Of a stretch of DNA of 64,000 bases, positions 32,274 to 42,766 are shown piece by piece (the first letter of the stretch is position 1; each line of letters starts with the position of its first letter). The stretch comes from Phytophthora colocasiae (lineage: Eukaryota; Oomycota; Peronosporomycetes; Peronosporales; Peronosporaceae): positions 186,001 through 250,000 of the forward strand of contig JAGKQI010000089.1 of the NCBI GenBank assembly GCA_018806915.1, read 5' to 3'. The translations under genes were made by a program, and so were the position numbers. The notes below the pieces were generated by a model that did no database searches, was not told the origin of the DNA, and saw nothing but the letters and a program-made list of their open reading frames with translations.

Positions 32274-32324
32274 CAGTGAGCGACATATATTAATGTGAAT
32301 ACGCTTTAATATATGTCGCTCACT
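32274..32324. repeat. 51-bp hairpin: miniature of the foldback MITE in a shared promoter
   Basis: Inverted arms CAGTGAGCGACATATATTAA (32274-32293) and TTAATATATGTCGCTCACT (32306-32324) around a 12-bp loop. The right arm with its flank (CGCTTTAATATATGTCGCTC and the next ten bases) matches the left end of the 28829 element, and the left arm matches its right end. It looks like an end-only deletion derivative. It lies 48 bp from the PDCL3 start and 25 bp from the Ctf4 start. Confidence 0.85.
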
Positions 32325-32348
32325 ATGCAGAAATAATTGGCGCCAACG

Positions 32349-35300
32349 ATGGAGACGATGAGAGAGATCGCGGTCAATGCCAATGGCAAAGGCGCTATGG
32401 AGCTGGTGACGACGCTGCGTCCCATGAAGGATGGACAGGTTCCTGCAGGTCGTGACGTCGTCTTTACTAGTGGAGAAGATGGCGTCCTGTACGTGACGGA
32501 CTTGACGACTGAGAGCTCCGTGTATCAAGCCGAAGTATGTGATGGTTTCGTGCCTTCCTTCGCTTTGACACCAGAGCAGAACCACGTACTGATGGTGTCA
32601 GAGGACGACGGCGACGTGGCATCCTACAGTCTCCCTCCCGACTGCCAAAGGGACCAGCTCATACGTCGCTCCACAGTTCTTATCCGTCAAGTCACTTGCT
32701 CTTCAAAGTTCATCGCTATTGCAGATGAAGAGCCCGTGGTAAGGGTGCTGCTGCGTAGTAATATTGAACAGGTTATTCTTGCTGAAGGGGCCACTGGAAT
32801 CATCAAGAGTGTGGTATTAGATCCACAGGAGAAATATCTCTGTGCCAGCAGTGAAGATGCGACTGTGCGGGTGTTTGCGTTGGATGCTCAAGCTCAAAGA
32901 GCTACAGAGGTCAAGAGCTTCAAGATCAAACATGGAGATATCAAGAACGACGATGTGCTGCTGAAATGTGCCTGGCAGCCTGGTGATAAGGGCAAATTGC
33001 TGGCTGTGCCCATGGACAAGGGAATGATTGAGCTGTTCGAGAGAGATACGTGGGCTTCAAAAGTCAAATTGATGCTGCCTCTTGGTAAAAGCACAGCTGC
33101 TGATGTGGATATCCTGGCCTTTTCACCAAATGGGCAGTACTTGGCTGCAGTTACAGTTGCTAAGGAAGTATTTGTGTGGGAACTAGAGTCGAAGTTGGTT
33201 CTGCGTTCTTTTCGGATCGACTACCCGGCGTTGGGGGTGCAGTTTGCCAACAAGAGCAATGCAATGGTGCTTTACCACACTGGAGGCAAGTTGGCCTTTG
33301 TTAAAGATGTGATTCCGGCAGGACACACTCCACCCCAGCACTTGATCGGACAGCCGATTGAAGTGGTTAAATCTTCACAACCAAGAAAGAAAAGTTTGAA
33401 GGCTTCTTCATTTGTGGAGGAAGAAGCTGAAGAGGATGGAAATGGTGATGACGAAGAGGAAGTGAGCTTTGATGATGACAACGATGCACGAGTGGAAGCT
33501 ATCAAGGCAAGTTTCGGATTTGGTGCAGCCGCAGATGCCAAAGTAGAGGAAGAAGACAGTACAAATCTTGTTCAAACTACGAAGACCTCCCACCAAGGAG
33601 TGTCGGCTCTCCGTACAATTACTGAGCCCTTTCAGCCTGGCAGTGTCATGGACTCTACTGGACGCAGTAGCAGTGCTACGTCACTATTGGCGTGGACTCC
33701 TGAGGGTGAGATCGAGGTGATCCGTGGCGCCACAATGAGTGAAAACCTGGTGAAAGTGGAGTTTACAGACAAGTCTCGTCGTGGTTTCAAGTTCAACGAT
33801 AACTACATGTTCTCAATGGCTTTCCTTGATGACTATGGTGCCATCTTCGCTGTCCCGAGACGTGCTCGTGAAGATTGGGAGGATCTCGAAGCCGGATCCA
33901 CTGAAAGTGACGTGATCAGCAGCTATGTGTTCTACCGTCCGTTTGAGTCCTGGGCTAGCAATAGTTCGTGGCACAAGACGTTGCCAGAGGGTGAAGACGC
34001 CGAGTGCGTCGTCGCAGGTCGCGAGTTCTGCGCGGTAGCCACTTCATTGCAAACGCTACGGGTCTACACAACCAGTGGCATTGACTACGCGCTGTTACGT
34101 CTTCCTGGTCGTGTCGTGACAATGACAGCCAAGGAATCCCTACTCGCTGTGGTTTATCAGGGTCTTCACGGTCAGATGCTTTACCAGCTCCTCCGTATCC
34201 AGGTTGATTCGTCTCGGGAGCGAGTGATGCTACTCTCGAAGGGCGAACTGCCTATGACGCCACCTCCGAGAGATGTTTTCGCGTCGCACAAAGAGAACGA
34301 AACGATGCGGCAAGATGTTTCGAACTGGTCGAAGCTCACTTGGCTCGGCTTCGACGACCGTCAGATTCTCTATGCTGTGGACTCCTTCTCATGCGTCCAG
34401 GCGCTGTCGCCCAGTATTGGATGGAACTGGTTCCCCATTGGTTGTGTGGGTAACGCGTTGCAGAAGAAACCGGAGGACCGACACGGTGTCTTTACGCTTG
34501 GTGTTGTCAACGATTCGTTGCTCTACTTTCTACTTGATAGTGGCGCTCGTGCTCCAAAGCTCCGCGGTAACCACCGTCCTGTGCCCGGTACGTTCCCACT
34601 ACGCACAGCATCTTTTCCGAGGACGTCAAAGAAGAACGAGGACGCTTCAAACGGTGCAATGTGGCAGAACGTGCGACTATGCGGTCTCGAGGCTGTCGCG
34701 AATGAGTTGAAAGCCGATGAAGTTGCGGATCAAGTCGTACAGGAGCAAGCCGAGATGGACAAGGCGCTCATTCTGATGATGAAGACGGCCTGTACCAACG
34801 ACGAACCTGCGCGGGTCCTTGACTTGGCAAAGTGTTTGCACCTCGAGAAATCCCACCAAATCGCACAGAAGCTCGCGATTCATTTCTCACTCCGTCAGCT
34901 GCAGTCTCAGCTGTATGAGTTGTACCGCGTCAAGTTCGAAGAGCCCAAACGTTTGGAGCAAGAAGCGTTGCTAACTTCTTCCCACTCGTACAGTCAACCG
35001 CGTTCGTACGTTCAAGAGGAAGAGATCCCGGAACAGCGCGAAGTGGAGCCGCTTCGTCGTGCCCGTAGCATTTTATCTCGACCTCCAGCTTCACCGCCTC
35101 GTGACGAACAGCAAAACGAAGATGCTGCGAATGCGGATGGAACACAAGAGGAAAAGGCTCCAGAGCCGAAATCTGTTAGCACTTCGAAGAACAGCGCTTC
35201 TCGTGCAGAGCGAGCAGTGGCACCAGCCAATCCGTTCTTGAAGAAACCTGGAGGCTCGACGGCATCACCTTCTGGCAAGAAGTCCGGTCTACAGCGGTTG

Positions 35301-35360
35301 GCTAAGTTTGCGTCTCCTCCACCAGCTAAGAAGCAGCGTCGATCGACATGGAAGAAGTAA
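32349..35360 (+). CDS. Ctf4 / WDHD1 (AND-1) replisome hub
   Basis: 1003 aa from ATG 32349, intronless (the frame is open a few codons further only through a non-ATG codon). Residues 1-330 form an N-terminal WD40 propeller with WD-like repeats. An acidic linker follows (about 355-390), then the second propeller/trimerisation (SepB) domain with EVIRGATMSENLVKVEFTDKS, FNDNYMFSMAFLDDYGAIFA and WASNSSWHKTLPEGEDAECV, and a helical bundle. The C-terminal 120 residues are Pro/Ser/Lys-rich and basic; the HMG box of the vertebrate protein is absent. Ctf4 couples the CMG helicase to polymerase alpha. Strong match in domain order and length. Confidence 0.93.
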   Translation: METMREIAVNANGKGAMELVTTLRPMKDGQVPAGRDVVFTSGEDGVLYVTDLTTESSVYQAEVCDGFVPSFALTPEQNHVLMVSEDDGDVASYSLPPDCQRDQLIRRSTVLIRQVTCSSKFIAIADEEPVVRVLLRSNIEQVILAEGATGIIKSVVLDPQEKYLCASSEDATVRVFALDAQAQRATEVKSFKIKHGDIKNDDVLLKCAWQPGDKGKLLAVPMDKGMIELFERDTWASKVKLMLPLGKSTAADVDILAFSPNGQYLAAVTVAKEVFVWELESKLVLRSFRIDYPALGVQFANKSNAMVLYHTGGKLAFVKDVIPAGHTPPQHLIGQPIEVVKSSQPRKKSLKASSFVEEEAEEDGNGDDEEEVSFDDDNDARVEAIKASFGFGAAADAKVEEEDSTNLVQTTKTSHQGVSALRTITEPFQPGSVMDSTGRSSSATSLLAWTPEGEIEVIRGATMSENLVKVEFTDKSRRGFKFNDNYMFSMAFLDDYGAIFAVPRRAREDWEDLEAGSTESDVISSYVFYRPFESWASNSSWHKTLPEGEDAECVVAGREFCAVATSLQTLRVYTTSGIDYALLRLPGRVVTMTAKESLLAVVYQGLHGQMLYQLLRIQVDSSRERVMLLSKGELPMTPPPRDVFASHKENETMRQDVSNWSKLTWLGFDDRQILYAVDSFSCVQALSPSIGWNWFPIGCVGNALQKKPEDRHGVFTLGVVNDSLLYFLLDSGARAPKLRGNHRPVPGTFPLRTASFPRTSKKNEDASNGAMWQNVRLCGLEAVANELKADEVADQVVQEQAEMDKALILMMKTACTNDEPARVLDLAKCLHLEKSHQIAQKLAIHFSLRQLQSQLYELYRVKFEEPKRLEQEALLTSSHSYSQPRSYVQEEEIPEQREVEPLRRARSILSRPPASPPRDEQQNEDAANADGTQEEKAPEPKSVSTSKNSASRAERAVAPANPFLKKPGGSTASPSGKKSGLQRLAKFASPPPAKKQRRSTWKK

Positions 35361-36367
35361 ATGGGGGGGAGAGGAGAGAGTTAAAGGCGTGAAGCAACAG
35401 AAGCTGATGCCAACTATAATATAGCAGGCGTGTTATCATTCCGCCCATCAGAGCGACTAAAAGAGGTTGAAGCCATCGATCGATTGTCATTGCGGTCGTA
35501 ATGAGTTGTGTATCTTTCGTCTTCGAAGTCGAACTTCGACTTGCCTAGGATACACATGGATTACCACAACTGGTAGATGCAGCACGTTGCTTGTCATCAT
35601 CATCCTGTCATAGTACTCGGAAAAAGATGTACCCATGAACAAGATCGGTGGGTGCATTTGGTGAGTAACGTGAAAGGCGTTTTTGATGCTTTGGCAAATT
35701 GCCACCGCCTCGGTGCCAGTGCTGCTGCTCCGAGATGTAGCCGTGCGGCTCCAGCAACAACGTGGTTGCCACGAACAAACTACTGTCTCTGTTCTCTAGG
35801 ATCAACCCAGACAAGATCTGGCATCCTTATAGCTACCTCTTGACTGGCCCAGGGTTGCTCCAGGCTGGAGTTCGAAGACACATGCTTGCTGGTGGAAAGG
35901 TACTATTGCAGCACGCCATTCCATGGACCAGAGGTGCTGGGTTCTCTTAGGCAACTTGTCTTGTTTGTTAGCAGTACCACGTATCCAGGGTGGGTCATTG
36001 GCATAGTTTGGGGGTCTAGTGGGTATGCTACTTGCTGGTTGCACTACAAGTTGCAGCGGCAACGCATTGCACTTATGGGACTGAGCTCATGACGTGTTAT
36101 GCCCAGAATCCCATCGCACCCACACTGCTCCATATCTTGGCTAATGACATCACACATTGCGACGATATCATCCGTTCCATGATCCTACTACCATCATGTT
36201 TGCGGAAACTCCGTACAGTACGTAATTGGTGTAGTGACCTCGAAAGAGGCCTCGAAAAACTAGATGAACGAACTCAGATCATCCGTACAGACGTTCCAAG
36301 ATAAATGAAGCTATGAGCCTGATCATGTGAGCTTTGCCCACTTCGAAGCTCAGTGGTACTAGATAAT
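35361..36367. other. Intergenic, no supported gene
   Basis: About 1 kb downstream of Ctf4. Short frames on both strands lack recognisable features. A small palindromic patch near 35520-35550 (CTTCGAAGTCGAACTTCGACTTG) could form a hairpin. Confidence 0.4.
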
Positions 36368-36545
36368 GCGTACCTAATACTGCTCTAAACTGTTCTAAAA
36401 GTTCTAAAGTAAATTTCGGGTTTTAGACTTCCAGTAACAAAACTGTTCTAAAACTGCTATAAATTACGGTATCGGGAAATATATTCAGTTAATAGTCAAA
36501 TCAAGTCACAACATGAGCCATTCGAAAGTATCCAACGGAGCACCC

Positions 36546-36703
36546 CCCAGTCAGCGAGACGCGCGTGCGCGGCGAGCGGTTCACCACCCTAGCGAGCTTT
36601 AGTGAGCGCCCAACATTCCCTCTTAAGGCAGCGAGACGCGCGTGCGCGGCGAGCGGTTCACCTCACTAGCGAGCTTTAGTGAGCGCCCAACATTCCCTCT
36701 TAA
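36546..36703. repeat. 77-bp tandem array, left part
   Basis: Two copies of a 77-bp GC-rich unit starting GGCAGCGAGACGCGCGTGCG and ending CAACATTCCCTCTTAA; spacing between the TTAA boundaries (36623 and 36700) is 77 bp. A third copy continues at 39357-39420 on the far side of the piggyBac element, so the element has split the array at a TTAA. Confidence 0.85.
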
Positions 36704-37021
36704 CCCAATTAACGCGGGAAATTGTTCTGTATTATACAGATTAAGAGAATGACTTAGTTTAATTATTGCTGGACGATCGCAACAATTTATCTGTTAGAAG
36801 CCCTTCCAGTGCTAGACACTGCGAAGTGTCGCAAAAATGCTGCGTATGTGAACAAGGCAGCGACAATGTATCCGTCACATGGAAAATCTGACGATTGCAA
36901 TTGGGTAGATTAGCATATGGTATGATGAGCAACACTCCTTATTTTGATCTCCTTCCTAATACGTTCGGCTTTCTCCAAACAGGCGACGTCGCTTTAGTGG
37001 TGGAGAGTGCAAGGTGATAGA

Positions 37022-37098
37022 GGCGCTCACCAACTTTTCGACCAGTTCTAGACTTAGAGAGAAGTAGAGGATGGAACTGGTCGAAAGTTGGTGAGCGC
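37022..37098. repeat. Hairpin inside the piggyBac element
   Basis: GCGCTCACCAACTTTTCGAC and the next six bases are followed, after about 25 bp, by the near-perfect complement GAACTGGTCGAAAGTTGGTG and AGCGC. A 25-bp stem. Role unknown; may be a transposase-binding or a small foldback insertion. Confidence 0.75.
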
Positions 37099-37592
37099 GA
37101 AGAAAGTGGCATAGCGTCCAGTCCAGGTTTGTTCAGCACCCATTTACTCACTCACTCTCTTCTGCGTCAACCTCCGCCCGCTTGCGTTTCCGCAGGCGAA
37201 TCCTTCCCCGTAGGTGCGCAGGAATCGCGGCCCCACTACCCCATGCACCGTGCCATATTTGGCTGCAAGTCAACGTGTTACCTGCTTCTGGACGCCGAAC
37301 TGTATTTCACAAAAGAATGTACCCTTCGAGAGCCTCGGTACACTCCCCGGCACTAGAATCTGGTCTCGAAGCTCTTCATTTTGGGTGGGCTCTAACGCTG
37401 AGCAGACTCACAGAGATATTGCCGACTTTTTGCTCTTCCTCTGCTCTCTGCCCGACTTAGCTTTGTAGAGCTCAGATGTGCTACGCAGCACGTGGTTGCG
37501 ATTACCAGTCGGAACACTTGCCCGATATTCAGCGTGTGTCGGATCGTACCGAAACTAATAGCTGTAATTGCAAGTAACTTCCTGACGTGAAG

Positions 37593-39071
37593 CTACCGCA
37601 TGTAATTCGCGTTGGTGGGAACACGATTACCCTTCCGTTTCGTGATAATTTTGTGAAGAATGAATCCATTGACAAGTGCCATGTCCACAAACGCAAAAAA
37701 TAGTTGTCGGTAGTATTTGAATGCAACGCAGCGCTGGATAGAATACCATTGGAGCCGGATTTGGTCGTGTGTATCTACACCATCCATGCCAGAATGGTAG
37801 TCTGCGATCAACTGCAGGTGGGGGCGCAAGTGGACCGGCGTGTGAGCTCCTGTCTTTTTGTCTTTCCTCGTCACGCAAGTCTGCGCTGTGGAGCATCCTG
37901 GTCGAAATTAGGATGCACGGGACTTGAGTCCATCCAGGCTGTGGCTACGGTGCTGGATACTGTCTATCATACTTTGTCCAGCTTCAAATCAGCTACACGC
38001 ATAAGAATACAGAATATGTTAGAGCATGGCTAAACGGTATTCTGTAGAAGACAGATTTACCGCAATGGTTTTGATCAAAGATTTCCACTCGAGCCCTCTC
38101 ATTTCATCATCATCTTGCTGGAAATTCTCGCCTTCATCTTCATACTCTGAATCGGATTCTACATCGTCCACGAATTCCTCAAGCTCGATCGATATCGTTG
38201 AAAGCAGAGTCTCCTCTTCCGACTCATCACTGACTGAGAAGTTTATCAGGCACAACGTTGACGTCATCAGGTGCAAGAGAGAAACAGGTTCTCAGCACGC
38301 ATTGCATCCATGAAGTTGTCACGATCAAATGCATCCAAATCGTCTGGTTCGTCACCCGTCTTGGCCTCGTCGCTAGCATCGTTCCCGGAATCAGAATCCA
38401 CCGAAGCAATATCAACGCCGCGTTGTTCTGTATCCAACCGATCACCACCGTCAGACACACCACCTTGTTCTGTATCCACCCGATCACCGCCGTCAGACAC
38501 ACCGCCTTGTTCTGTATCCACCCGATCACCGCCGTCAGACACACCACCTTGTTCTGTATCCACCCGATCACCGCCGTCAGACACACCACCTTGTTCTGTA
38601 TCCACCTGACCGCCGTCAGACACACATTCTGGTTCTGTGTCCCCTGATCACCGCAACCAGACCCAGCAACTTGTCCTGTACTTGCTCCCATGTCCGGCTC
38701 TGGGAGTTGGTATTTGCAGCTGCGCTGTCGCGTACGCCGCTAGTTTCCCGTTGGCGGCTGTCCAACTCGTAACGTTAGCTCATAGGAGGTCGGTGGCCCC
38801 ATACCTGAACAACTGGCTTACTGCCATAGACTTTTTTGTCTCTAGAAGTAGTGAATATTAGTACCAGCAATGCCTTATCTGCATACCAAGCACCTTACCG
38901 ACAAAGTAGTCCACATTGGCCCGATCCTCGCGAAGCCTCCCTTTCACGCCAGGCTTCACATACGTAGCCAACATTCAGCCCTGTGGGATGTCTTGCCTTC
39001 CGGCCGTCCTTCACCAGGCGACTTCACAGCTTCTTGAACTTCTTCGCGTCTACGTAGTCCAGCGCGTCCAT
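37593..39071 (-). pseudogene. Decayed piggyBac transposase
   Basis: Minus-strand fragments in several frames. At 39071 a start MDALDYVDAKKFKKL runs into a TGA. Around 38267-38623 lies an acidic repeat domain with a 14-residue unit (GGVSDGGDRVDTEQ) and at 38019-38276 another acidic stretch. At 37593-37874 is the recognisable C-terminal part of the transposase: IADYHSGMDGVDTHDQIRLQWYS, followed by RQLFFAFVDMALVNGFILHK, matching the DDE_Tnp_1_7 family signature (GG/GMDGVDxxDQ). Most of the catalytic DDD core is missing, so the element cannot move by itself. Confidence 0.75.
38425..38610. repeat. 42-bp coding minisatellite
   Basis: About four to five copies of a 42-bp unit containing CACCTTGTTCTGTATCCACC and CGATCACCGCCGTCAGACAC; on the minus strand each unit encodes 14 aa. 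It is inside the N-terminal acidic domain of the piggyBac relic. Unit length is a multiple of three, so copy changes would have kept frame. Confidence 0.85.
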
Positions 39072-39837
39072 CGTCTCGGAAAATAAGTGGCGGTTGAGGA
39101 CAGGGGGAGGGGAGAGAAACTAGTTCGTAACTGTATTTTCAAACCTCTTTGTCGTTTATACTGTATTTTCTATGGCTGTCTGAAAATACTCGTCTATCTC
39201 ACCAGCACTGATCCCAATGATAAACCTCCCCACCCCACCCATACAAAATCACATATGCGGGGAATTCTTGTCAACCTTCCCGCGTGTAAGCTCGCGGAAT
39301 ATTTACACCTGCAATATCGCTTAATCTGTCGAATACAGAATTCCGCGTTAATTGGGTTAAGGCAGCGAGACGCGCGTGCGCGGCGAGCGGTTCACCTCAC
39401 TAGCGAGCTTTAGCGAGCGCAAAGGGGTTTGGGTTTAGGTTACGGTTGGGTGGTTTTCTACCAATCAGAGCTCGACAAGCGATCCATACTACAAAACCCG
39501 GGCCGCAGCCATACCGGTAGAACAGTAGGCAGCTAATCTGCCCTAAATACTGCACTAAAAACTGCAAACTATTTCTTTATCTTACAATTTTTTAGTGCAA
39601 TTAGTGCAACTTTAGAACAGATTTTAGGTACGCAAAAACGGTTGGAAAACAGTTTTGCTAAAGCAGGTGCAGGAGTTACAGCGATAGGCAGCGTTGTAGA
39701 GTAGTGTACCCACCGGCCCGGATGACGATGGCATGTACTAGTAGTGGTTGAGCACCTCCTTCGTTGAACGTGGTCATTGCTGGAGCTTTAGGCCATTCTC
39801 AAATTGTCCGGAAGCCCGCGACATCGCCTCTGCATGA

Positions 39838-41286
39838 ATGCCCCAACCTACGCCGTCTTCAACGCGCACACTACCGCGGACCATTCCAAGAGGACGATCG
39901 TGGCACAACAATGTGGACGACAGACTGACCCGCAAGCTCATGATGCTGCGGCTACGAAGGCTGCACCCGGTGCTCGCAGGGACCAAGTGCTCGGCTACAG
40001 GCAGCAATGGTAACGTGCCGTCCTTGGTCCAGCGGCTCGAGTGGATGCTCTACAACGCCGCAAACTCAATGCATGAATACACGCACGAACAATCGTTGGA
40101 ACGCCGAGTGCAGGCGCTCGTCACGCAGCTTGAGCCAAAGGCAACGCCTGAACAGAAGCAGCAAACAGGCAAACGAGGCAGAGGCAATGACGTGGTTACG
40201 TCAAGCAAGAAGCGACAATGTATCAGTCAACAAGCATTAGCAATACCGACTGGAAGCGACAGGTTTACCACCGATAGGAGTGTGTTTCTACTGGAGAATG
40301 ACGTGGATCTTGTAGGCCTGGTGCTCAGTTTCCTCTCAGGACGGACGGTGCTTCGGTTGCAGTCAGTGAACAGGTTCATGTTTGAGAACGCGCCAATGAT
40401 GGTGAGTACGCTTCATATCGAGACACATTCACCAGCTCTGCAGTATTTCTCAAGTGGTACATTGTCAACGTTGCTGCTTCGCTGCAGTAAGCTCGTTAGT
40501 CTCGTGGTAACCAGCAAGCTCCGGGATTACGCCGAGGCAGACGAACCGATCACACGAACCACCAGAACAATGGTACACCGTCGACCAACGTTTATCCGTC
40601 CAACTCACCAAGACAGTAGACTCAAGAACGGTTTACTTGCAGGTGAAATGGTGCTGAGAGACATCACGCGAGCATTTGATGAAGGAGCTTGTCCCGAATT
40701 GCAGGAACTTGATCTTGGATCGCCCCTTGATTATTTCGCCGAGAGTGACGATGTATTGAGGTGTCTGGAAGCCTTCGCGAATGGAAGGCGTCGTAGTACA
40801 GTCATTCACAGACGAGGAATCATTGCTGGACCACTCCGATCATTGAGACTTGACTCGACTTACCTGGGCGACGCGCGTTTAAATCGTCTGGCGGATATAA
40901 TTGACCAGGCTGTCGATAGCAACTGCGCTAACTGTTTCGGATCGTTGAAGACGCTGGTGCTGCGAAACAATTTCATCGGCGAGGCCGGCTGCCGGGCGCT
41001 ACTACGAATTTTGCGCTGTTTACCAGCATTACTAGTGCTGGACGTGAGCGGGAACATCCTCACAGACTTGGACGCGCTTGCGCTCGCCGACTGGATCTCC
41101 TGCCGGGCGGAAGATTTCAAATCGAGTCCAAATCTTCGCACCCAGAACGGGTATTGCTCGAGCCACGAGTTTAGGAGAAGACCAAACGTCCAGCTGCGGA
41201 CGCTTCTGCTACAGGACAACTTTATCGGCCAGGAAGGACTGGAAGCGCTGTCCTCGGCACTTAACGCCCGGCTGATACCATCCTGA
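39838..41286 (+). CDS. KIX-like / F-box-like / LRR protein, paralogue 1
   Basis: 482 aa intronless. Residues 25-100 contain LTRKLMMLRLRRLHPVL ... SLVQRLEWMLYNAANSMHEYTHEQSLERRVQALV, a three-helix pattern like a KIX domain (as in Mediator-15 and CBP). Then a basic nuclear-type stretch (KRGRGN, SKKRQ), a segment like an F-box (VDLVGLVLSFLSGRTVLRLQSVNRFMFENAP) and LRRs (LRSLRLDSTYLGD, LKTLVLRNNFIGEAGCRALL, LLVLDVSGNILTDLDAL, LRTLLLQDNFIGQEGLEAL). KIX and F-box assignments are inferred from pattern. A paralogue lies at 55328-56743; the two flank the MULE/retrotransposon insert. The gene starts about 200 bp from the outer end of the previous element. Confidence 0.75.
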   Translation: MPQPTPSSTRTLPRTIPRGRSWHNNVDDRLTRKLMMLRLRRLHPVLAGTKCSATGSNGNVPSLVQRLEWMLYNAANSMHEYTHEQSLERRVQALVTQLEPKATPEQKQQTGKRGRGNDVVTSSKKRQCISQQALAIPTGSDRFTTDRSVFLLENDVDLVGLVLSFLSGRTVLRLQSVNRFMFENAPMMVSTLHIETHSPALQYFSSGTLSTLLLRCSKLVSLVVTSKLRDYAEADEPITRTTRTMVHRRPTFIRPTHQDSRLKNGLLAGEMVLRDITRAFDEGACPELQELDLGSPLDYFAESDDVLRCLEAFANGRRRSTVIHRRGIIAGPLRSLRLDSTYLGDARLNRLADIIDQAVDSNCANCFGSLKTLVLRNNFIGEAGCRALLRILRCLPALLVLDVSGNILTDLDALALADWISCRAEDFKSSPNLRTQNGYCSSHEFRRRPNVQLRTLLLQDNFIGQEGLEALSSALNARLIPS

Positions 41287-42589
41287 ACTGTAATTTTAGC
41301 AGTAAGTAAGTCTTATTAGTCGAGGGAAATGAAGAGGCTACAGAAGTGCAAGGCAAGTGCATCATGTATGAGTGATCGTTCGGTTGCTGACAGTGGGACT
41401 TGCGATTGGCGAAAAAAACGCAAACGAGTTTGCGACCACCTGAAGGTCCCCCCGTCATTTCCGATCGTAAACACTGAAAAGGCGATTCATCGTCTTCACC
41501 ACCTGATAGATTTGCGCAGGACTTTGTGAACAACGATTGTATCACATGAGAGATTTGCTAAAATATAAGATATAAAGTCTAGTGAAAATCCAGCAAAACA
41601 TTTTTACGAAACATTTGACACTCCAGTTCTTTTTCGGAAGCTCTTCAACGGCTAACGGCCCTGGTCCAACCAATTCGTGGCACGGCGGCCCAAGGTACTG
41701 TATCGCACACACTTGTTGTGATGAGGAAGACCTCCTCGTCGCAGGATTTCTATGGAGAGAGTGCACTTGCAGTGCCTTCGGATTTGACACCGAGACATTT
41801 GGTGCATCGCATTTCTCTGCTTTCCGGGCTAGCAGGCCCTGCCCTGCTGCAGGGCTCGAATCGTTGCATCACCAACGGCAGATGTATACGCGCACGACGA
41901 CGGCCAGTGCACCGAAAACGATCTCTGTGACAGAGTCTGTCGCCTTCGGGACTCGAATCGAGGATCTTGTGCGAGCTCTTAGTCTTGCCATCAGCGAAGC
42001 TCACATGTATTGCATTAAGTTCAGAAAGGATATTCATCACTATGGAATTTTTCATCGTCCAAATTTTGCATTAGATTTTGCAATTCGGAGAGAGCGTGAT
42101 ACAGACCCAACAAATCTCCACACCAGAAAGTATCTTCTGAAGTATTTCGCGAAACGCCATGTGCTTGCCATCGAGCCGTCCATGGCCACTGGCCGGAGCC
42201 ATGCCAGCTTCTCTCAGATTCGCGCAGAGCTTTGCCATCTGATACAGCCACTCATCTCAAAGCGTGGCGTAGCTATCGGGCAGCCGTCGAGGCACAATCT
42301 GCTTGGGCCGGCAACCAGCAGCATTTTGGTCTCACAGCCGGAGACAAAAGTGATCTCTTGCGCTTCAGCGCATGCCTTATCGTATGGAACTGCTTAGAAT
42401 TAATACCTGTGACATTTAATTTTCTCGAATATGCTGCTCGCTTCAATTTTCGCATCTGAACGCTTAAATTTCCTCAAAGAGCCCGTTCTCTGATCTCAAA
42501 AATGCACCTCTGTATCTTTATGTCGCGTGGTCGAAAAATAAAATGCACTAATCGCACTCTGTTTTTCTATTCGGCACGGCTAGCGTCCA
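41287..42589. other. Intergenic; one long unrecognised frame
   Basis: AT-rich spacer between the LRR gene and the MULE. An open plus-strand frame of about 270 codons (41582-42397) lacks an early ATG and any recognised motif; a minus frame at 41542-41790 overlaps it. It may be a decayed gene. No repeat found. Confidence 0.35.
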
Positions 42590-42766
42590 GTTTTTTTGCA
42601 GCAGGTATCGACCAGGTATAACAACAGGTATTGAGCAGGTTTTTAGTTTACCGTTTCTTTTCCGAAATTTTAATTTTCTTCCGTCTCCCAGCCACTCATC
42701 CGGGGCCACGCGGCAGCTCCCACACAGTTTGCGGGCGCGGTGAAGCTGGAAGTAGACGCCACAGCT

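Larger units (their letters stand above)
36704..39356 (-). mobile_element. piggyBac element with TTAA target duplication
   Basis: Inverted ends CCCAATTAACGCGGGAA (36704) and its complement ending TTAATTGGG (39356); the match continues inside with TTCTGTATTATACAGATTAA against TTAATCTGTCGAATACAGAA. Both sides are flanked by TTAA (36700-36703, 39357-39360), the invariant piggyBac target. Length 2653 bp. It contains remnants of a piggyBac transposase on the minus strand. Insertion lies in a 77-bp tandem array. Confidence 0.9.
36368..39634. mobile_element. Possible older element split by piggyBac insertion
   Basis: At 36368 the sequence GCGTACCTAATACTG and TCTAAAA-rich DNA begins; at 39634 the complementary GGTACGC ends a segment whose reverse complement reads GCGTACCTAAAATCTGTTCT. 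These look like imperfect inverted termini. Taking out the piggyBac insert leaves about 620 bp including the 77-bp array. No target duplication identified, so the call is weak. Confidence 0.3.

Noticed and set aside
35361..36300. Small frames downstream of Ctf4
   Set aside because: No family features, no splice continuity, several overlapping alternatives.
41582..42397. 271-codon open frame as a gene
   Set aside because: It starts with a non-ATG codon, has no motif or splice support, and overlaps a minus frame; kept only as a note.
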